From assembly GCA_028688015.1 (NCBI GenBank), contig JAQTZB010000002.1:310001-374000 (forward strand): 64,000 nucleotides of DNA, given 5' to 3'. A model generated the notes under the pieces. That model saw nothing but the letters and a program-made list of their open reading frames with translations. It was not told where the DNA came from and made no database searches. The DNA comes from Elusimicrobiales bacterium (lineage in GTDB: Bacteria > Elusimicrobiota > Elusimicrobia > Elusimicrobiales > UBA9959). Both the position numbers and the translations under genes were made by a program. Below, one piece after another: positions 53,620-63,527 of this stretch. Numbering within the stretch: the first letter of the stretch is position 1; each line of letters starts with the position of its first letter.

Positions 53620-55263
53620 TCAGAACGGGGACGGGTAGACCGGGTCTTTCTCGCGGGAGATCACATACAGCACGGCGGCCAACACCTGCGCCGGGTGGCC
53701 GAGGCGGGCGAAAGCGAAATCCATGTGGATCTGGAAGCGATCCTGCGAAGACGGGTCCAGGAACACAAACCCGGCGCGCCTGTCCTGCGCGAAGATGCCG
53801 TAGCGGGAGCGCAGCGCCCCGCCCAGGCTGCCGAACAGCTTGCGCAGCAGGAAGCCCTTCGGGAAGTCGTCGCGGATGGAGAAGACCACCAGGTTGTCGG
53901 TATCGACGAACTCCCAGTAGCGGTACAGGAAAGAGCCTTTCCTGACCAGCCTGGCCACTTCTTTGCCGTTGCCGTCCTTGATGAGGCCGTAAACTATCTC
54001 CGGCCGGACCTCCAGCACCAGGGAGTTCTGGGCGTCGAAGAGCTGCAGCACCGGCTTCCGGGTGAAATACAGGAAGAGGCCGTAGAAGAGCGGCGGCACG
54101 AAGAGGGCTTCCGGCACGGAGGCCAGCGCGCGGCCGGCCAGCGGCACCCGCAGCAGGATGTTGACCACGGCTTCGCCGTTGCCGGTCAGCGCCAGGAGGC
54201 TCCACCCCGCGTGCAGCAACAGGAGGCCATAGACGGAACCAGCGATAAAAATTTCATGCTCGAAGGGGTACTCCGCCATCAGGCGCTGTTTCTGGCGCGT
54301 GACCACCTGGTAGACGACCTCCTTGAACGACGACGACTTTGAGATCACGAACGGGAAGAAGAAATCGGGCGGCACCTCCGCGGGAGGCGGCGGCAGCTTG
54401 GGGTTCTGGTAGGACGCGGCTACGCCCCGGGCGGCGAAGGAGCCCGCTATCCAGAAAGCCAGCAGCGCGCCCCAGAGCACGGCGGACAGCGGCTTGCGGG
54501 GCAGATAGGGCGGCAAGCCGGCGTCGCCCTCCTGCTTCTTGGCCAGCTCCGTCAGGAAGCCCTGGGCGGCGGCGCCCGCGGCCGCGGCGGCTGAAGGCGC
54601 GGTGCTGGGCTCCACGGCCGAGGCGGCCTCGGTGGACGCGCCAGAGGTGAAAGCGTTTAGAATGTCGGTGGAGCCGGCCACGGCCGCCGTGGAAACGGCG
54701 TCGTCGCCGCCGTCCTTGAAGATCTGCGTCGTGAAGTCCTCTTCGGGCTCCTTCTTCCGGCGCAGCACCTTTATCTTCTTGGGCTTGGGGACCTCTATCT
54801 TTTCGCCGGGCTTGCGGACGCTGGAGAGCACGGCGCGAAAATCGCCGTCGCCAAGGCCGCGCGCGGAGATGGCGTAGGAGGCGGCGTTATAGGTGAAGAA
54901 GGCGATGTAAGCCTCTGCACCCATGGATTCGTAGGAAGTATAGTAGGCGGTGGAGACGCCGTGGAGGCTGACCTGCCTGACGTCGCCGGCGAGCGTGGTG
55001 CCTTTAGAGCGCAGGGAATCGACCTGTTCCTTCACGCGCGCCTTCAGGTAATAGTCGCCCAGCTCGGAATCCTGCTTGGAGAACTCGAAGGAGGACTTAC
55101 CCCTCTCCAGCCTCAGCGTGACCAGCGGGTCGTCGCTCTTGCCGGCGTTCCAGCCGGACGGAAAATCCACGGCGATGGTGTCGCCCTTGTCTTTGAATTC
55201 CCCGGCGGCGGCGCAAAGAGGCAGCGCCAGCAGCAGAGCTCGTAGTAAAACCTGTATATACAT
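53620..55263 (-). CDS. Large exported/membrane protein with DcrB-like and LOR-like parts
   Basis: 547 residues with a signal peptide 1-20. The N-terminal ~140 residues (DKGDTIAVDFPSGWNAGKSDDPLVTLRLERGKSSFEFSKQ..) resemble PsbP/DcrB-like domains. A charged segment and an Ala/Thr/Ser-rich stretch (~195-240) follow. Transmembrane helices are near 263-283, 342-365 and 384-405. The C-terminal ~140 residues (LQLFDAQNSLVLEVRPEIVYGLIKDGNGKEVARLVRKG..YRYWEFVDTDNLVVFSIRDD) resemble LURP-one/scramblase-related folds. I do not recognise a named family and the role is unknown; a membrane-linked lipid or envelope function is a guess. Confidence 0.75.
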   Translation of the reverse strand: MYIQVLLRALLLALPLCAAAGEFKDKGDTIAVDFPSGWNAGKSDDPLVTLRLERGKSSFEFSKQDSELGDYYLKARVKEQVDSLRSKGTTLAGDVRQVSLHGVSTAYYTSYESMGAEAYIAFFTYNAASYAISARGLGDGDFRAVLSSVRKPGEKIEVPKPKKIKVLRRKKEPEEDFTTQIFKDGGDDAVSTAAVAGSTDILNAFTSGASTEAASAVEPSTAPSAAAAAGAAAQGFLTELAKKQEGDAGLPPYLPRKPLSAVLWGALLAFWIAGSFAARGVAASYQNPKLPPPPAEVPPDFFFPFVISKSSSFKEVVYQVVTRQKQRLMAEYPFEHEIFIAGSVYGLLLLHAGWSLLALTGNGEAVVNILLRVPLAGRALASVPEALFVPPLFYGLFLYFTRKPVLQLFDAQNSLVLEVRPEIVYGLIKDGNGKEVARLVRKGSFLYRYWEFVDTDNLVVFSIRDDFPKGFLLRKLFGSLGGALRSRYGIFAQDRRAGFVFLDPSSQDRFQIHMDFAFARLGHPAQVLAAVLYVISREKDPVYPSPF

Positions 55264-55395
55264 ATAGCCGCGCGTGATTAAGATAATACGCGCTTAACCA
55301 GTTTAGTATAGGAAATTATGTATCCGAAGTCACATCAAGATTCGCTCAAATACGCCCCCGCGCCGGTCGCGCATTTTTGGCAGGGAGGGCCGTTG

Positions 55396-55424
55396 TTGAC
55401 AACCCATATTTAGGTTTGTAAGAT
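55396..55424 (+). promoter_or_regulatory. Sigma-70 promoter of gdhA
   Basis: TTGACA (55396-55401) and TAAGAT (55419-55424) with a 17-base spacer, ~75 bases ahead of the ATG. The 55264-55395 stretch has no gene. Confidence 0.8.
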
Positions 55425-55498
55425 AATTCTAGCGAAATTTCAGCGCAGTTTTCAGCTTCACACCGCAGAAATTACCAAAAAGGATAAGGAAATAAATC

Positions 55499-56881
<1,383 letters not shown>

Positions 56882-56902
56882 GAAGTCTTTAGACGAGCCT
56901 GA

Positions 56903-56944
56903 AAAGAGGGCGTCCGCCTGTGGCGGGCGCCCTCTTTGTTTTTT
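56903..56944 (+). terminator. Terminator of gdhA
   Basis: A 10-bp stem AAAGAGGGCG/CGCCCTCTTT with an inner stem is followed by a T run. Confidence 0.95.
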
Positions 56945-56986
56945 CCTCCGTATCGTCTATAATTTAGGGGAGAGACAGGAGAGGTT

Positions 56987-57427
56987 ATGCCAAAGATACT
57001 TGTAGTTGACGACATCCCCGCGATAGTGGATTTTTCAAAGGAATTTTTCGAGGACGCTGGCTTCGAGGTGCGCACGGCGGATACCGCCCCCGGCGCCATC
57101 GCGGCGCAGCACGAGTTCAGGGCCGACGTGATCCTGCAGGACCTGAACATCCCCGGCGGCGGCGGCCTGCACGTCTACGAGACGCTGCGCGCCGAGAACG
57201 ATCTGTCGCCGATAATTTTCTCCACCGGCAAGCCGGAAACCCTGGGAGACCTGACCAAGATGGTCAACGTTTCCGCGCTGCGCAAGCCCACCAACCCGGA
57301 CGTGCTGATGGCCGAGGTGCAGAAGCAGCTGGCGGCCAGGCCGGCCGCGGCGCCGGCCGCCCCGCCGCCGCCGGCCGAGCGCCCCATGAACCCGATCCCC
57401 CCGCCGCCCCCTAAATTCCCGCGGTAG
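56987..57427 (+). CDS. Single-domain response regulator with Pro-rich tail
   Basis: 146 residues. Receiver domain 1-115: acidic pair D8/D9, phospho-acceptor D52 (ILQDLNIPGG), T80 in FSTGKPE and K100 in ALRKPT. A ~30-residue Ala/Pro-rich tail (PAAAPAAPPPPAERPMNPIPPPPPKFP) follows in place of an output domain. It is likely to act by protein-protein contact, as CheY-like regulators do. It has its own promoter region after gdhA. No kinase is adjacent, so the partner is unknown. Confidence 0.92.
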   Translation: MPKILVVDDIPAIVDFSKEFFEDAGFEVRTADTAPGAIAAQHEFRADVILQDLNIPGGGGLHVYETLRAENDLSPIIFSTGKPETLGDLTKMVNVSALRKPTNPDVLMAEVQKQLAARPAAAPAAPPPPAERPMNPIPPPPPKFPR

Positions 57428-57452
57428 CAAAGGCGCGCGACCCGCGCAAATT

Positions 57453-57482
57453 AAAAAGCCGCGCCCGGGGGCGCGGCTTTTT
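57453..57482. terminator. Bidirectional terminator between response regulator and L,D-transpeptidase genes
   Basis: Perfect stem AAAAAGCCGCGCCC with its complement, 2-3 base loop, with A and T runs on both sides. Confidence 0.93.
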
Positions 57483-57498
57483 CATGCCTTGGGTCCGG

Positions 57499-58521
57499 TC
57501 AGAACTCGCTGTTGCTGAGGCCGGCGTAGATCAGCGCACCGCCGCGAAGCGAGGCCAGCACCGCCGCGATTTCGCTGTTGGCTACCGCCAGGCAGCCGAA
57601 AGAGCGGCCCTGCCGCACGTTGGCCTCGCGGACGTAGTCGGAATCGTGCACCACCACCGCGCGGGAGAGCGCGTTTGAGTTGGTTGGTGACAGGCCGTGC
57701 AGGCGCATCGACTTGCCGTGCTTGCCGGTATAGAGCGCGCCGGTCAGGTAGGACCCCAGCGACGAGGCCTTGGAATTGGGCACGTTGCTGAAGCGGGTGG
57801 CGAAACCGTCCCCGTCGGGATCGGAGCCGGCGCCATGGGCCACGCGCATGGCCCGCTCAGCCCCGGTCTGCAGGTCTATGATCCAGAAGCGCTGGCGGCT
57901 GGAATGCTGCGCGAAATCGACTATGCCGAGGTAGCGCTTGTTCTCTATGCGGCCCTGGTTGGCGCTGAAAGCTTCCATCGCCTTGCGGCGCAGGTCCTCG
58001 GGGATGCGGTCGCCCTGGTTGCCGCCGACATCGACGCGGGGCTGGCCCTGCTGCTGGGGCTGCTGCGCCTGGGGCGGCTGTCCCGCCGCCTGCCCCTGGG
58101 GCTGGAAGGGATCTTCCGGCAGCGTAGAGAGGTCCACGGGGTCGTAGGTCTGCCCCTCGGAGTAGGTTTCCTCCTCCCGGTCGTCCTCCATGACGCCTTC
58201 AACCTCGGGAACCTCGGTCGAAGGATTCTGTATCTCGATGTCGCCGTTAGGGCTGAACAGCAGCTTGAAAATGGCGCGGATCAGTTCGGCGATGCCGTTG
58301 ACCGGGGTAGGGGTTATCTCATACTGCGCGGTGGCGGATTTGCTTTTAAGGCCGGAGGCCGCACCAGCGGTCCTTTCAGCGGCGGAGGATTTTTTCTTGA
58401 GGCCAGCGGTATTGACCTCAATATTTTCGGAGGAACGCCGCAGGCTCTCAAGGCTGGAGGCGCTGAGCAGACCGGGAGAAGCGAGCACGGCGATCAGGGC
58501 TGCAATAAGGATCTTCTTCAT
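57499..58521 (-). CDS. Exported L,D-transpeptidase-like (YkuD_2) protein
   Basis: 340 residues from ATG 58521, chosen for the AGGAG ribosome site and the MKKILIAALIAVLASPGLLSA signal peptide. A long linker (~90-165) is acidic and then Gln/Pro-rich (PQAQQPQQQGQP). The C-terminal domain (~185-340) has GKSMRLHGLSP (H275), VVHDSDY (H292) and RSFGCLAV (C310), the YkuD_2-type catalytic pattern. Such enzymes form 3-3 cross-links or attach proteins to peptidoglycan. Monocistronic. Confidence 0.88.
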   Translation of the reverse strand: MKKILIAALIAVLASPGLLSASSLESLRRSSENIEVNTAGLKKKSSAAERTAGAASGLKSKSATAQYEITPTPVNGIAELIRAIFKLLFSPNGDIEIQNPSTEVPEVEGVMEDDREEETYSEGQTYDPVDLSTLPEDPFQPQGQAAGQPPQAQQPQQQGQPRVDVGGNQGDRIPEDLRRKAMEAFSANQGRIENKRYLGIVDFAQHSSRQRFWIIDLQTGAERAMRVAHGAGSDPDGDGFATRFSNVPNSKASSLGSYLTGALYTGKHGKSMRLHGLSPTNSNALSRAVVVHDSDYVREANVRQGRSFGCLAVANSEIAAVLASLRGGALIYAGLSNSEF

Positions 58522-58589
58522 AATAGTCTCCTGCCGATAGTCTACCCTTTTCCCCCGCCAGCTCAAAGAGAACTATGGACTAGACGCGC

Positions 58590-58607
58590 CTGGGCCCAAA
58601 GGCCCAG
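58590..58607. promoter_or_regulatory. GGCCC palindrome upstream of the L,D-transpeptidase gene
   Basis: CTGGGCCCAAAGGCCCAG: 7-bp arms with a 4-base centre, ~70 bases ahead of the start. A near-identical element is at 58954-58971. Confidence 0.55.
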
Positions 58608-58695
58608 CCCCCCGGGCGCGAAAAACCGCGCGCGGAGGCTGAGCCGCGCTTTCATCGCTTTCAGTCGTTATGGGGTTTATCCTGCTGGCAGGGGG

Positions 58696-58896
58696 TTAGT
58701 TTACGGCGGACAACTCGCGCCAGCTTTTGGAGGAACGGCGGCGGTGGTCCATGACCCAGAGATACGCGCCGTTCTTCACGGGCTTAAGGCTGGGGGTATC
58801 GCTGCCGATCACCTGGCCCGGGGCGATGCGCACTATGACCTTGTCGCCTTTCTTCGTCCCGCTGTCGTCTCTCTCGAAGTTGCAAGTAATAGCCAT
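58696..58896 (-). CDS. Small basic protein of unknown function
   Basis: 66 residues from ATG 58896, which has a GAGGAC ribosome site; a longer start at 58914 has none. MAITCNFERDDSGTKKGDKVIVRIAPGQVIGSDTPSLKPVKNGAYLWVMDHRRRSSKSWREL. Beta-rich, KGDKVIVRIAPGQVIG resembles a small barrel, with a basic segment HRRRSSKS. No signal peptide. No family recognised. Preceded by a palindrome like that of the L,D-transpeptidase gene. Confidence 0.6.
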   Translation of the reverse strand: MAITCNFERDDSGTKKGDKVIVRIAPGQVIGSDTPSLKPVKNGAYLWVMDHRRRSSKSWRELSAVN

Positions 58897-58953
58897 GCTG
58901 TCCTCTCTCTCCAAACCCGCTACTATATCCTAATAAACTGCGGCGCCGGATAA

Positions 58954-58971
58954 TAGGCCCAAAGGGCCCAG
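58954..58971. promoter_or_regulatory. GGCCC palindrome upstream of the small basic protein gene
   Basis: TAGGCCCAAAGGGCCCAG: the same core as 58590-58607, located ~60 bases before the start of the 58896 gene. Confidence 0.5.
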
Positions 58972-59002
58972 TCAGGGCCGGTTTTTGGGCCCATGCCCAA
59001 GG

Positions 59003-59341
59003 TCAATACTGCAGTCCGCCGCCCAGCAGGGTCTCGTAATACTGCCAGACCTTGTAAAAAGAATGAGCCACGAAGGCCGTACCCGCGATTATGGCCGCCG
59101 TATAGAACAGCTTGGATTCTTTAGAAAGGAACGGGGACCTCCACACGAAGACAAGGCTGAACGGGCCCAGCCCGGCCAGGGTCAGCACTATTATGCCCCA
59201 GTGGCGGTACTGCCACGGGATACGGTCGCCTTGTCCCTTGCCGCAGTGGCGGCAGTAATTGTCGCTTTCAGCCACGGCCTGCCCGCAGGCCCAGCAGACG
59301 GAGGCCTGCCGCGCTATGCCTTGTTCCAGGTTCTTTGCCAT
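59003..59341 (-). CDS. Zinc-ribbon protein with two transmembrane helices
   Basis: 112 residues from ATG 59341, with GGAGG 8 bases upstream; the ATG at 59356 lies within the ribosome site region. The zinc ribbon is VCWACGQAV..NYCRHCGKG (two C-x2-C). Two helices (~47-67 and ~79-98) anchor it. Last gene of a seven-gene operon. The role is unknown. Confidence 0.8.
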   Translation of the reverse strand: MAKNLEQGIARQASVCWACGQAVAESDNYCRHCGKGQGDRIPWQYRHWGIIVLTLAGLGPFSLVFVWRSPFLSKESKLFYTAAIIAGTAFVAHSFYKVWQYYETLLGGGLQY

Positions 59342-59342
59342 G

Positions 59343-60311
59343 TCATTTTCCTCCACCCGCCGGCAGCGAATACTTAATCAGGAATTTCCAGATCTCGGCC
59401 GCCGCGTCGAATTCGCGCGAAGTCCTGCCGATAACGGCCCGCGAGCGGTACTGCAGGCCGCCGGGCCAGGTATGGCCGCCGCCGTCAATCTTTAAGAACT
59501 CCACGGCAGCGCCGCCCGCGCACGCGGGGTAGTTCTCGCGCGTAACGCTGGTGCCGTCCTTCGGGTCGGCGTCCAGTTCCACTACTCCTTTTTTTGCGGC
59601 GTCGCAGGAGTCAGCGGCCAGCCAGAAGTCCCGGGTCTTCTCGACCGGGAGCAGGCGGCCCATCTTTTTTTTGCCGAGCGGGCCGGTCACGTAGCCGCCC
59701 TCCCAGTGCACCAGCTTGTCGTCAGTGCCGTTGACCATCAGGACCGGCACCGGCCTGGCGGGCCGGCAGGCCGGCGCCAGCCGCTCCGGCAGCGCGCCCG
59801 CCACAGGCGCTATGGCCGCGAACTTGTCAGCGGCGAGGCAGGCCAGGGCATAGCTCATCATCGCCCCGTTGGAGATGCCGGCGGCGTAGACGCGGGCCGG
59901 GTCGGCAGGATACTTTTTCGCTATCTCATCCGCGGCGGCCGCCAGGAAGGCCACGTCGTCGATATTCTCCCGCACGGCCTTGCGGCCCTCGTCGCCGCGG
60001 TAATCGTTCCAGTGGCCGTCCACCCCGTCGGGGTAGGCCAGCAGCGCCCCCTCTCCGTCCGCCAGCCGCTCGAAGCCGGAGCGGGTCAGGCGCGGCATGT
60101 TGCGGCCGGAGCCGCCGCCGCCGTGCAGCACGAACAGCAGCGGGTATTTCTTCGCCTTGTCCAGGTTCGCCGGCGCGTAGACGCGGTAGACCCGGTCATA
60201 GCCGCCGTGGCGCAGTTTATAGGTTTTCAGCTCACCCGCCGAAGCGGGCGCGCAAAATATCGCCAGCAGCAGCGCCAGCTTCACGCCCGGCTTCCTATCC
60301 GGTTCGCTCAT
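59343..60311 (-). CDS. Secreted esterase of the PHB depolymerase/LpqC type
   Basis: 322 residues from ATG 60311 (ATGA overlap with the radical SAM gene, GGGGGG ribosome site). Signal peptide 1-25. The alpha/beta-hydrolase has oxyanion LFVLHGGGGSGRNM (~60), nucleophile S147 (AAGISNGAMMS), D198 (VNGTDDKLVHW) and H280 (GGGHTWPGG). This pattern is the PhaC-depolymerase/feruloyl-esterase (CE1) kind. The substrate could be polyhydroxybutyrate or an acylated polysaccharide; no binding domain tells which. Confidence 0.9.
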   Translation of the reverse strand: MSEPDRKPGVKLALLLAIFCAPASAGELKTYKLRHGGYDRVYRVYAPANLDKAKKYPLLFVLHGGGGSGRNMPRLTRSGFERLADGEGALLAYPDGVDGHWNDYRGDEGRKAVRENIDDVAFLAAAADEIAKKYPADPARVYAAGISNGAMMSYALACLAADKFAAIAPVAGALPERLAPACRPARPVPVLMVNGTDDKLVHWEGGYVTGPLGKKKMGRLLPVEKTRDFWLAADSCDAAKKGVVELDADPKDGTSVTRENYPACAGGAAVEFLKIDGGGHTWPGGLQYRSRAVIGRTSREFDAAAEIWKFLIKYSLPAGGGK

Positions 60312-61336
60312 TTTACCCCCCAGCCGGGACGCGCGCACGCCTTAACGAAAGGGTCGGTCGCGGCCAGGTCGCCGCAGACCGCCTCAGCCGAGGCCGGGCA
60401 GCAGCCACCGCAGACGGCCGCCTTTGCGCAGCCGCGGCAGAAGGCCGGCAGTTCTTCTTTAAAGCGTGAGACGTACGGGTGCTTCAGCAGCCCGCCCAGG
60501 TCCCGCTCCAGCAGGTTGCCCAGGGCCACCGGGCTGTGGTTGCAGGTCCGCAGGTTCCCGCAGAAATCAACGGTATAGTAGGAGCCCTTCCCGCCGCGCG
60601 GGCAGTAGCCGTAGGAAATATTCTTGAAGCGGCCCAGGTCCAGAACGCAGGGCGGCACCGGCACCGAGACCGAGACCGGGAGGCGGTGCTTCGCGGCCAG
60701 CGCGTCCAGTTCACCCAGCGCCCGCTCCAGTTGCGCCGGCGAGGGCAGCAGGTCCAGGTGCTCCCGGCTGGCCGGATTGACGCGGTTGAACATGAAGCCG
60801 CGCGCGCCGAGGAAGACGGCGAATTCAAACACTTCTCCGCAGCGGTCTATGTTCTCCTTCGTGGCCACGAAGACCGCCACGGAGCTCCCGCCTTTTACTT
60901 TTACGTTGGCGAAGGCCGCGGTGACCGCTTCGAAATCGTCCGCACCGGCGGCCACGGCGTGCCGCTCCCTGTCGGCGGCGGGAAGCGGGATCTCTATCAC
61001 GGAGACCCCCGCCTTGACGAGGCGCCCGGCCTTCGCCTCGTCGAGCAGCGAGCCGTTGGTCAGCAGGTTCACGCCTATGGAGCGCGCGCGGATGAATTCG
61101 ATAAGTTCGAAGGCCTGCGGGTGCAGCAGCGGCTCTCCGCCCGATAAGGCTATCCGCCGCGGCCGGGCCTGCCGCTCCAGTTTAAGGACTATCCTCTTCC
61201 AGTCTTCCAGCCCGAGCGAGGGCGGCGGGAAATCCCGGTGGCGCCAGGCGTTGTAACACCAGGCGCAGCGGTGGTTGCAGTCCGGAGTGAGTTCCAGCAC
61301 GAAGCTGGAGAGATCGGCGCGGCGGCTGAAGAACAT
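60308..61336 (-). CDS. Radical SAM/SPASM-type protein
   Basis: 342 residues. The cluster motif is C20-x3-C24-x2-C27 (PDCNHRCAWCYN). IALSGGEPLLHP and NLLTNGSLLDE follow. The SPASM-like C-terminus has GYCPRGGKGSYYTVDFCGNLRTCNHSPVALGNL and FCRGCAKAAVCGGCCP, enough cysteines for two auxiliary clusters. Such proteins modify peptides or enzymes. No small precursor gene is visible next to it; the neighbours are a small membrane protein and an esterase. Confidence 0.9.
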   Translation of the reverse strand: MFFSRRADLSSFVLELTPDCNHRCAWCYNAWRHRDFPPPSLGLEDWKRIVLKLERQARPRRIALSGGEPLLHPQAFELIEFIRARSIGVNLLTNGSLLDEAKAGRLVKAGVSVIEIPLPAADRERHAVAAGADDFEAVTAAFANVKVKGGSSVAVFVATKENIDRCGEVFEFAVFLGARGFMFNRVNPASREHLDLLPSPAQLERALGELDALAAKHRLPVSVSVPVPPCVLDLGRFKNISYGYCPRGGKGSYYTVDFCGNLRTCNHSPVALGNLLERDLGGLLKHPYVSRFKEELPAFCRGCAKAAVCGGCCPASAEAVCGDLAATDPFVKACARPGWGVK

Positions 61337-61337
61337 G

Positions 61338-61925
61338 CTATTTCCCGGGCGCCTTCAGCGCGTTGTCCACGTTGGAGGGCGCCTCTTCGAAAATGCCGCC
61401 GGAGAGCTTGTGGAAAGTCTCGGTGGACACCCGGCCGGAATACTTCCCCGCCAGCCCGCCCCAGCGCTCCCGGTCCTCGTCGGTCTGCGGCTGGACTATT
61501 TGCGACTGTCCGCCCAAACCCGAAGGCATATAGCATAGGAAGCCGGGCTCCGGGGGCGGATCATCGTTGAGAGCTGTCGTAACGGCCACAAAAAAGATCG
61601 CCAGCCCGGGCGGGCCGAAGAGCAGCGAAAGACCCGTCCAGAGCGACCGCCTGCTCTGCGTTTTAAGGAAGCGGCGGAAAAAGACTACGGAAACAAGGGC
61701 GCAAAGCAAATAAGCGCAGACTATCGCCACCAGCGCGTTGCCTTCTACCAGGAACGCCTCGGAGGCCAGGGCGTACAGAAACACCAGCCACGGAGGCCCG
61801 GCCACGAGCGCGAGCCCGGTCCAGAGCTGCCCCCTGGAGCGCGTCTTTACGAACCTGCGGATATAGACCGCGCCGAAGCCCGCGCAAGCCGCGTACGAGA
61901 CCAGTATAAGTGTCGCTTCCAGCAT
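61338..61925 (-). CDS. Membrane protein with duplicated helical unit
   Basis: 195 residues. Two copies of the unit VYIRRFVKTRSRGQLWTGLALVAGPPWLVFLYA and VFFRRFLKTQSRRSLWTGLSLLFGPPGLAIFFV, each with hydrophobic helices around, lie at ~5-55 and ~68-120. A ~75-residue soluble C-terminus ends VDNALKAPGK. No family recognised. It starts with TAATG overlap at the uvsE stop and is followed by the radical SAM gene after one base. Confidence 0.8.
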   Translation of the reverse strand: MLEATLILVSYAACAGFGAVYIRRFVKTRSRGQLWTGLALVAGPPWLVFLYALASEAFLVEGNALVAIVCAYLLCALVSVVFFRRFLKTQSRRSLWTGLSLLFGPPGLAIFFVAVTTALNDDPPPEPGFLCYMPSGLGGQSQIVQPQTDEDRERWGGLAGKYSGRVSTETFHKLSGGIFEEAPSNVDNALKAPGK

Positions 61926-62836
61926 TATTTTCTCCCCGCCCGGCGCGCCAAGAGCTGGCGGCGCAGGCGCTTTATGGCCAGCTCCTTGGCCTTGGCTTCT
62001 ACCTCTATGGTTATAGCCAGGCCGCGCCAGCAGGACGGGAAATCCTTAAGGTCTATATAGTCGTGGTGCGGCCGCGGATCTGGTCCCCGCCAGCCGAACT
62101 TGGGGCTGGAGAGGTGGAACAGCGGCTCGCGGTCCCAGGTCTTAAGCGCCAGGGCGGTGGTCTCCTCCGCGCTGCGCCCGTCCGGCAGGCAGCGGTGGTG
62201 GTGGACATCGTATACAAAAGGAAGTTTCTGCCCGGCGCAGAAGGGCAGCAGGTCGGACGGCGTATAGGACCGGTCGTCGTTCTCGAACGCCAGGCGGGAG
62301 CGCACGGCGCCGCTGAGTTTTTTTAGCGCCGCCGCCGCCCGCCCGAGGGCGGCCGGCTTGTCCCCGTAGGCGCCGCCGGCGTGGATGTTTATCACGTCGG
62401 CCCCTATCCAGCCGGCTACCTGGGCCTGGTATTCCAGCTCCTTTACGGAAGCCGCCGTAACGGCGGGATTCGGAGAGCTGAGCAGGATGAACTGGTCGGG
62501 GTGGAAAGTGAGGCGCAGGCCCAGCCGCCGGGCCTGCGCGCCGCAGTCTTTAAAAGCTTTTACGATGGCCTCGCCGCCGGGCAGGTCTTTCAGATCGTAG
62601 CCCAGTTCCGGGTGCGTCGCCAGCGGCAGCACCTGGCTGTTGACCCGGAAGCAGCCGATGCCGTGCGCCGCGCAATACTCCAGCGAAGCCCGCAGCGCAG
62701 CGGCGTTGGCGGCGCAGAGGGCGGCCAGCTTGCGCGCGCGCTCGGCCGGCGTGAGCTTGCCGGCGTGCAGCGCGGTGGCGGTCAGGAACTTTATAGGTTC
62801 CTTTTCAAATTTGCAGCAGAGGCCCAGCCGTATCAT
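61925..62836 (-). CDS. uvsE: UV DNA damage endonuclease
   Basis: 303 residues from ATG 62836; the longer frame would overlap the previous gene. MIRLGLCCKFEKEPIKF, then GCFRVNSQVLPL, LTFHPDQFILLSSPNPAV, INIHAGGAYGDK and LAFENDDRSYTPSDLL, VYDVHHH and DYIDLKDF. These supply the metal-binding His/Glu/Asp set of the TIM-barrel UvdE family. It nicks DNA 5' of UV photoproducts. It belongs to the operon headed by a response regulator. Confidence 0.95.
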   Translation of the reverse strand: MIRLGLCCKFEKEPIKFLTATALHAGKLTPAERARKLAALCAANAAALRASLEYCAAHGIGCFRVNSQVLPLATHPELGYDLKDLPGGEAIVKAFKDCGAQARRLGLRLTFHPDQFILLSSPNPAVTAASVKELEYQAQVAGWIGADVINIHAGGAYGDKPAALGRAAAALKKLSGAVRSRLAFENDDRSYTPSDLLPFCAGQKLPFVYDVHHHRCLPDGRSAEETTALALKTWDREPLFHLSSPKFGWRGPDPRPHHDYIDLKDFPSCWRGLAITIEVEAKAKELAIKRLRRQLLARRAGRK

Positions 62837-62840
62837 GCTT

Positions 62841-63527
62841 TCAGGGACGCACCCGGGGCAGCTTAAGCCGGGCGTAAGGCAAAGGGCGGCGGCGGGCCAG
62901 GGGCACCCTCGAGCCGCCAAGCAGCTCCCCCGCCAGCAGCAGGGAATCGGCCTTCCTCAGGTTTTTTTCCCCGGCGTGGCCTATTATCCGGTGATGCCGC
63001 TGGGCGTCCAGCCGGCGGCTGACGAAGAAGACATTCTTCTCGGACCAGAGCCAGTCCGGCTTCAGGCTGGCGGCGTCCAGCGGCTCCGAGTACTCCCGCA
63101 GCGTCTTCTCCCCCCGGTGATTGTAATAGAACTCGAAGTAGCTGCGCGCCAGTTCACCGAAAGACTCATGGACCGGCTCGCGGTAACGCAGGCCGCAAAA
63201 ATGAGACTGCGCCACGGCGCCCCAGCGCCCGTTCTCGACGAAAGGCGCTATCACGTGGTCGTCGTCGCGCGGGTTGGCCCGCAGGTCCAGCAGCAGCGGG
63301 CGCCGGCCGTGCAGCAGGAAGGCGGCGGCGGCCAGCATCGCGCCCTCAATGCAGTGGGCCTTGCGCTGCTTCAGCACTTCCAGGGGCGACAGACAGGTGT
63401 CTGGTTTGGCGTCGTTGTAGGCGAGGGAGTAGTCGAGGAAGTCCTGCACTTTGCGCGGCGAATCCAGCCGCCGCAGGACGGCCAGTCGGCCCGGGGAGAA
63501 CCGCGCGAAGGCCGGCGGCTGTTTCAC
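62841..63527 (-). CDS. Transglutaminase-like protein
   Basis: 228 residues. KAHCIEGAMLAAAAFLLHGRRPLLLDLRANPRDDDHVIAPF carries the Cys, His and Asp spacing of transglutaminase-like cysteine peptidases (C ~59, H ~91). The Arg-rich C-terminus ends PYARLKLPRVRP. No signal peptide. Overlaps the response regulator gene by 4 bases. Activity is unproven. Confidence 0.8.
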   Translation of the reverse strand: MKQPPAFARFSPGRLAVLRRLDSPRKVQDFLDYSLAYNDAKPDTCLSPLEVLKQRKAHCIEGAMLAAAAFLLHGRRPLLLDLRANPRDDDHVIAPFVENGRWGAVAQSHFCGLRYREPVHESFGELARSYFEFYYNHRGEKTLREYSEPLDAASLKPDWLWSEKNVFFVSRRLDAQRHHRIIGHAGEKNLRKADSLLLAGELLGGSRVPLARRRPLPYARLKLPRVRP

